Below, in pieces: positions 59,855-64,000 of a stretch of DNA of 64,000 nucleotides (position 1 is its first letter; every line of letters starts with the position of its first letter). The stretch covers positions 1 to 64,000 of the forward strand of contig NZ_LR214970.1 in NCBI RefSeq assembly GCF_900660525.1. The letters are read 5' to 3'. A program made the translations under genes and the position numbers. The notes under the pieces were generated by a model. The model did no database searches and was not told the DNA's origin. It worked only from the letters and a program-made list of their open reading frames with translations. The stretch comes from Mycoplasmopsis bovigenitalium (GTDB lineage Bacteria > Bacillota_I > Bacilli_A > Mycoplasmatales > Metamycoplasmataceae).

Positions 59855-61924
59855 TTATTGTGCAGATTCGGTTGTTGTAGCTGCGGGCGCTTTATGATTT
59901 ACAACAACATTTTTTGGTAGTTTTTCTGCACTGTAGAAGTCAATTTGTGCATCACCAAATGGATTATTCTCGGTTGCTTTAAAATCTGTCTTTGTGATAT
60001 GCTGGCCGTATTTAATTAGTTCTTGAAGCATGTCTGACCCCTCAAAGATTAATTTGACTGAGCCATCAGTGATTTTTGCATAATTTAACATGTTGTATTC
60101 ATCACCACCAACAAGAATATAATCATCGGTAACTAAGTAATATGTAGCGTTTTTATCAATCGCTTTATCATTAATTTTTATTGACTCTTCGACAGGATTG
60201 TATATTTTATCCGTTGGTTCAAAATTAATATTTAATTTAACATTTTTTGATCATTGAGCAAAGCCACCTGAAAATATTTTTTTAGCGCCGTGCGCAATAA
60301 CTTCAATTAATTTATCACCTTTTAATTCAACAGCCGCTATACGATTGCCATAAGGAGACACAGCAAACATGTTGCCACGTGTTATTGGCCCTTTAACTAG
60401 GTTTTCGCGGATGCTACCTCCACCAACAAACGCTATTGTGTTATCTAAATTATATTTTTGACCATCTGCTGTTGATTTGTCGCTAATAAACGATCAACCA
60501 AGCGCATCAGCAACAAACATACCTAGGTTTGTTTGTTTTTGTCTACCTAGAGCTGATGATTTATTTGCTTCTTCAACTTTGTTAGATGTTGTATGAATAA
60601 AATCAATAGGATTATCGAATACTTTAACACCATTAATTTTTTCAAATTCTGCTTTTAACTTAGTTATTTTTTCATCAATTATTTTATTGTTATTTATTGT
60701 TCCACCTAAAAGTTCAGTTTCTTCCATTGTTCTAAGTTGTTGATTTACTTTTGTAATTTTATTAGTTTCTGTATCAATATAAATATCTAATTCACTTAAA
60801 TATTTTGTATATGAATCGGCTTGAGTTAGTATTGTATTGTTTATTTTTTCAGCTTTAACTAATGTGTGCGAGTGTCCGTCAAGAACTAAATCAACACCTT
60901 CAACATTATTTGCAAATGTACGTGAATCTCACTCTTTATTTTGTCTATCAACACCTAAGTGCGTTAGCGCTATAACAATATTTACACCCTTATCTCTTAA
61001 TTCTTTTGCATATTTTGTACCTTCTTGTACTGGATCTTTAAAAGTAACGTGCACTGAGTTTTTTGGGCTTGAGGTTCAAGCAGTATCAGGTGTAGTTATA
61101 CCCATAATTCCAACTTTAATTCCTGATGCTAGTTCTTTAATTATATAAGGTTTGAATACTAATTCATCTGCAACCGCATCTTTACCATCTATGTCTTTAA
61201 CCTTGTCAGTTACTGCTTTTTGGTTTCAAACAATGTTAGCTGATAGAAATGGCATATTTGGCGTTTTCTTTTGAATTTCGAATAGATGTGTCAAACCATA
61301 GTCAAATTCATGGTTACCAACAGCCACTGCATTATAGTTCATTAAAGCAGCGATTTCTGAGATAGTAACACCTTTATCTGAATCTGATAAAGGTTGACCC
61401 TGAATTAAGTCGCCCGCAGATAATAATAAGTCTCTTGAGAAATTTGAACCTAATATTTCTGCATGCCCTTGCATTCCTGAATATTTATTATATTTACCAT
61501 TATCAAAAACCAAGCGACCATGTTCATCATTTGTGTGAATTAATTTAACTAGTCTAGTTTTGTGGTCTTTTAAATTTCTAAGTTTTAAGTAGTTATCATC
61601 AACATTTTTTCTTAGTGCTTGTAATTCAATTGTTTTCTCTTTAACTCATGCATCTTTTTCAGCAGTTAGTTGTTTTGTCTGTTCTTTTGTGTTTCCGCGT
61701 TTTTGAATATTTTTGTATTTTTCTTCAAGTTCTTTTTTGTGTTTAGCAATTGTATCATTAAACACTTTGTAGTGTTTTTCATATTCAGCAAGTTGAACTT
61801 CAAATTGAGTATTGCTTTGTGCATCTTTATCTTTTTGTTTAGTGTTTGTACAGCTTATAGCAATAGTTGGCAGCACTGAAAGAGCTGCAATTGGCATCAT
61901 ATTTAAAAATAATTTTTTCTTCAT
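59855..61924 (-). CDS. 5'-nucleotidase/UshA-type surface lipoprotein
   Basis: A 689-residue lipoprotein that should hydrolyse nucleotides outside the cell. The signal ends IAIS-C. A helical linker precedes the metallophosphatase domain: HTNDEHGRL (Asp, His), GDLIQG, GNHEFD and GHSHT. The C-terminal 5'-nucleotidase domain has GGGSIREN, and SPYGN and other substrate-binding residues. The tail is Ala/Thr-rich. Four or more UGA are Trp. Functional partner of the Bmp transporter that follows. Confidence 0.93.
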
Positions 61925-62274
61925 TTAATCTCCTATTTTCTCTATATAAAAATTATAAACAAATACGTATCTAATAATTTAATTGTGGCTATAGTAATTA
62001 AATTTTAATTATGTTTGTTGGTAATTTATGGAAACTAGTTTAATCTAACTTTGTTGTATTTTCTTTAAAGAGTAAAATTTAATTAAATAAATAATTTTGA
62101 ACTATATTTTTCCGTATAAAAACATTTTACAATAGATTTCGTAAAAATAAGAATATTTACTATGTTTAGTTGGCAATATATAAAGTAATAAAATATTAAT
62201 ATTTAATATATAATTTAATTGTAAATTTACATATATTCCGTTTGTGTATGTAAAAATTTAAAAAAGGAGATATT
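61925..62274. other. 350-bp intergenic region with the P48 promoter
   Basis: AT-rich, no gene seen. TATAAT at 62209-62214 starts a leader of about 55 bases ending in AAAAGGAGA (62262-62270). The minus-strand side must hold the nucleotidase promoter. Confidence 0.6.
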
Positions 62275-63564
62275 TTGAAACGTAAATTTTTACTATCTAT
62301 TAGTGCAATTTCTGCACTAAGTGCAATGCCTTTAATGGCTGCGGCGTGTGGTAATAAAAAATACTCACACCCAAAACAACCAAGTCAAACAGTTGTTAAA
62401 ATTAATTTAAACAACAGTTTTAAATTAACAGAAGAACAAATCAAAAAAGCCCCTAAAATCGTTATGATTAACGACGGAGGGGATTTAAACGATAAATCAT
62501 TCAACCAATCGGCTTGAGAAGGTTTATTAACTTTTGCAGATCTACAAAATAAATTCCCATATTCACAATTTGATGTTATTGAGGTTAAGAACTCACAATT
62601 TGCGCAAGCTTATCAAACAGCTTTAAAAGGGGGATATCAAATTTGAATTGCTCCAGGATATTTACACGGAGATCACATTGGTACTTTTGTTAAAAATAAT
62701 TTAGATAAAATTAAAGAAAATAAAGTTGTAATTATTGGAGCAGATTATACTTCTGATTTGTCAGGTCACGGAATTTACCAAGATTTCAAAACTAAAGAAG
62801 CTGCATTTATGGCGGGATATGCTGCGGGTATGTTCCTTTCAAATGAAGCTGATCCAAATAACAGAACAGTTTCAAGTTTTGGGGGTGGTAAATTCCCGGG
62901 TGTAACCGACTTTATCGAAGGTTTTTATAAAGGTATTCTATGATGAAATAATCAACAAACCGATGAAAATAAAAAAGTTCACACTCTTACAGAAACAGTA
63001 GATTTATCTTCTGGATTTGAAGTTACACCTAAGATGAATTCAACTATCGACAGTGTATTGGCATTAAATCCAAAAATGGTTCTTCCAGTAGCTGGACCTG
63101 CTACAAACGTTTTAATTAACAATGAAAAATCAAAAGATAAATATATTGTTGGTGTTGACACCGACCAATCTCTTTCAGCTCCTAAAAATAAAGAATGATT
63201 CTTTACTTCAATTCTAAAAAGTATTGGACAATCTACATACGATACAGTTGGTAGATTAGCTTCAACACAAAACTTAGCATCTGAGAGTGATAAATTAGGC
63301 AAGTTTGAATTAGATAAACGAGATGGTAATCAAGTAGGTGGATATAATGAAAACTGAGTTGATATTGCGCCTACAAGCATAACCGATCCAGCTAAAAAAC
63401 AACTTGCTGTTGCCGCGCTTCAAAAAGGTAAAGAAGTGTTTGAAAAATTAACACAAGAAGAAAAAGACTATCTTGCTTCAAAAAGAGCTCTTAAAGATGG
63501 CGCAGAATATAATACTGAAGAAGAACGTCTAAATGCTCTTTCAAAAGAATTAATGAAAAAATAA
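62275..63564 (+). CDS. Bmp-family substrate-binding lipoprotein (P48-like)
   Basis: A 429-residue lipoprotein that binds nucleosides for an ABC transporter. The signal ends MAAA-C. Then the Bmp fold: VMINDGGDLNDKSFNQSAWEGL, IIGADYTS, MAGYAAGMFLS and SSFGGGKFPGVTDFIEGF. The start is TTG, placed after AAAAGGAGA. Four or more UGA are Trp. It resembles the P48 antigens of agalactiae/bovis/fermentans-type mycoplasmas. The next gene is its ATPase. Confidence 0.92.
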
Positions 63565-63578
63565 GACAAATTTTCTAA

Positions 63579-64000
63579 ATGTACGCAGTAGAATTTAGAA
63601 ACATAACTAAAAAATTCCCCGGAATCATTGCAAATGATAAAGTTTCTTTCAAAGTAAAAAAAGGAACAATTCATGCATTGATTGGTGAAAACGGGGCAGG
63701 TAAAAGTACTTTGATGTCTATCTTGTTTGGACTATATGAGCAAACAAGTGGGGAAATCCTAATTAATGGCAACAAAGTGCTTTTTTCTGGACCAAATGAT
63801 GCCAATGCACTAGGTATAGGTATGGTGCACCAGCATTTTAAATTAGTTGATGTTTATACTAACCTTGACAACATTATTTTGGGTGAGGAATGAACAAATA
63901 ATATAGGTGTAATTGATAGAAACATTGCTATTAAAAAAATTAAAGCATTACAAAACAAATACAACCTACAATTTGACCTTTTCCAAAAATCAGGTGAAGC
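63579..64000 (+). CDS. nucleoside ABC transporter ATPase, partial (3' end outside window)
   Basis: The first 140 residues of an ATPase of the Bmp/NupA type. Walker A is GENGAGKST (residues about 38-46), and the Q-loop region is VHQHFKLVD. One UGA is Trp. It starts 14 bases after the P48 gene, so the transporter operon continues beyond 64000; signature and Walker B are not seen. Confidence 0.92.

Overview
This window comes from a mycoplasma (Mollicutes, genetic code 4). Base composition is very AT-rich. Dozens of conserved genes (dnaA, serS, parC, cysS, tig and others) read through only if UGA is decoded as Trp. There is no cell-wall gene, and several lipoproteins carry mycoplasma-type lipoboxes. 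Position 1 is a plausible GTG start of dnaA, so the window is probably the conventional chromosome start. The gene set (phase-variable processive glycosyltransferase, P48-like Bmp lipoprotein, lplA, pta-ackA, pyruvate dehydrogenase parts) suggests a Mycoplasmopsis-type species related to the agalactiae/bovis/fermentans cluster. Species is an inference.

Layout. 1-2856: dnaA, dnaN and a small S4 RNA-binding gene, with DnaA-box-like sites between dnaA and dnaN. 2876-14321: accessory region holding a lipoprotein, a glycosyltransferase with a (CT)10 tract inside its first codons, two PQ-loop membrane-protein paralogues, a cluster of decayed insertion sequences (two inverted IS30-like copies around an IS3-like element), a second lipoprotein, an alpha/beta hydrolase and lplA. 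14412-22000: rpmH-rnpA-yidC, serS, rpmG-secE-nusG and cysS-rlmB followed by a sigma-factor-like gene broken by an in-frame stop, in the place where Firmicutes keep sigH. 22118-29745: parE-parC, then a membrane protein and an M23 peptidase lipoprotein, each with one frameshift. 29802-36705: rbfA, ppa, pdhD, ytpR-like, tyrS, tRNA-Thr(CGT), pta-ackA. 37293-40381: a coupled subtilisin-like protease and lipoprotein. 40628-41821: a split dihydrolipoamide acetyltransferase, with a 69-residue protein, an E2 catalytic domain and a free lipoyl-domain protein. 41918-50853: a 2,661-residue FtsX/MacB-type permease with its ATPase. 50866-58875: rbgA/SPOUT methyltransferase operon, tig, acid-phosphatase lipoprotein, mnmG-rlmH. 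58935-64000: HAD phosphatase, 5'-nucleotidase lipoprotein, and the start of a nucleoside (Bmp/P48) ABC transporter.

How the genes work together. LplA can lipoylate the free lipoyl protein. That protein would shuttle acetyl groups to the separate E2 core and be re-oxidised by PdhD; Pta and AckA then turn acetyl-CoA into acetate and ATP. The 5'-nucleotidase, acid phosphatase and Bmp/P48 transporter fit a nucleotide-scavenging surface pathway. Many adjacent genes share the TAATG stop/start overlap, and a few genes appear to lack a leader.

The most interesting items are the dinucleotide-tract glycosyltransferase, the three-part E2 with a structured 5' leader, the interrupted sigH-position gene, the protease/lipoprotein pair and the giant permease. 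Coordinates of genes with internal UGA were joined by hand and each frame was checked modulo 3.
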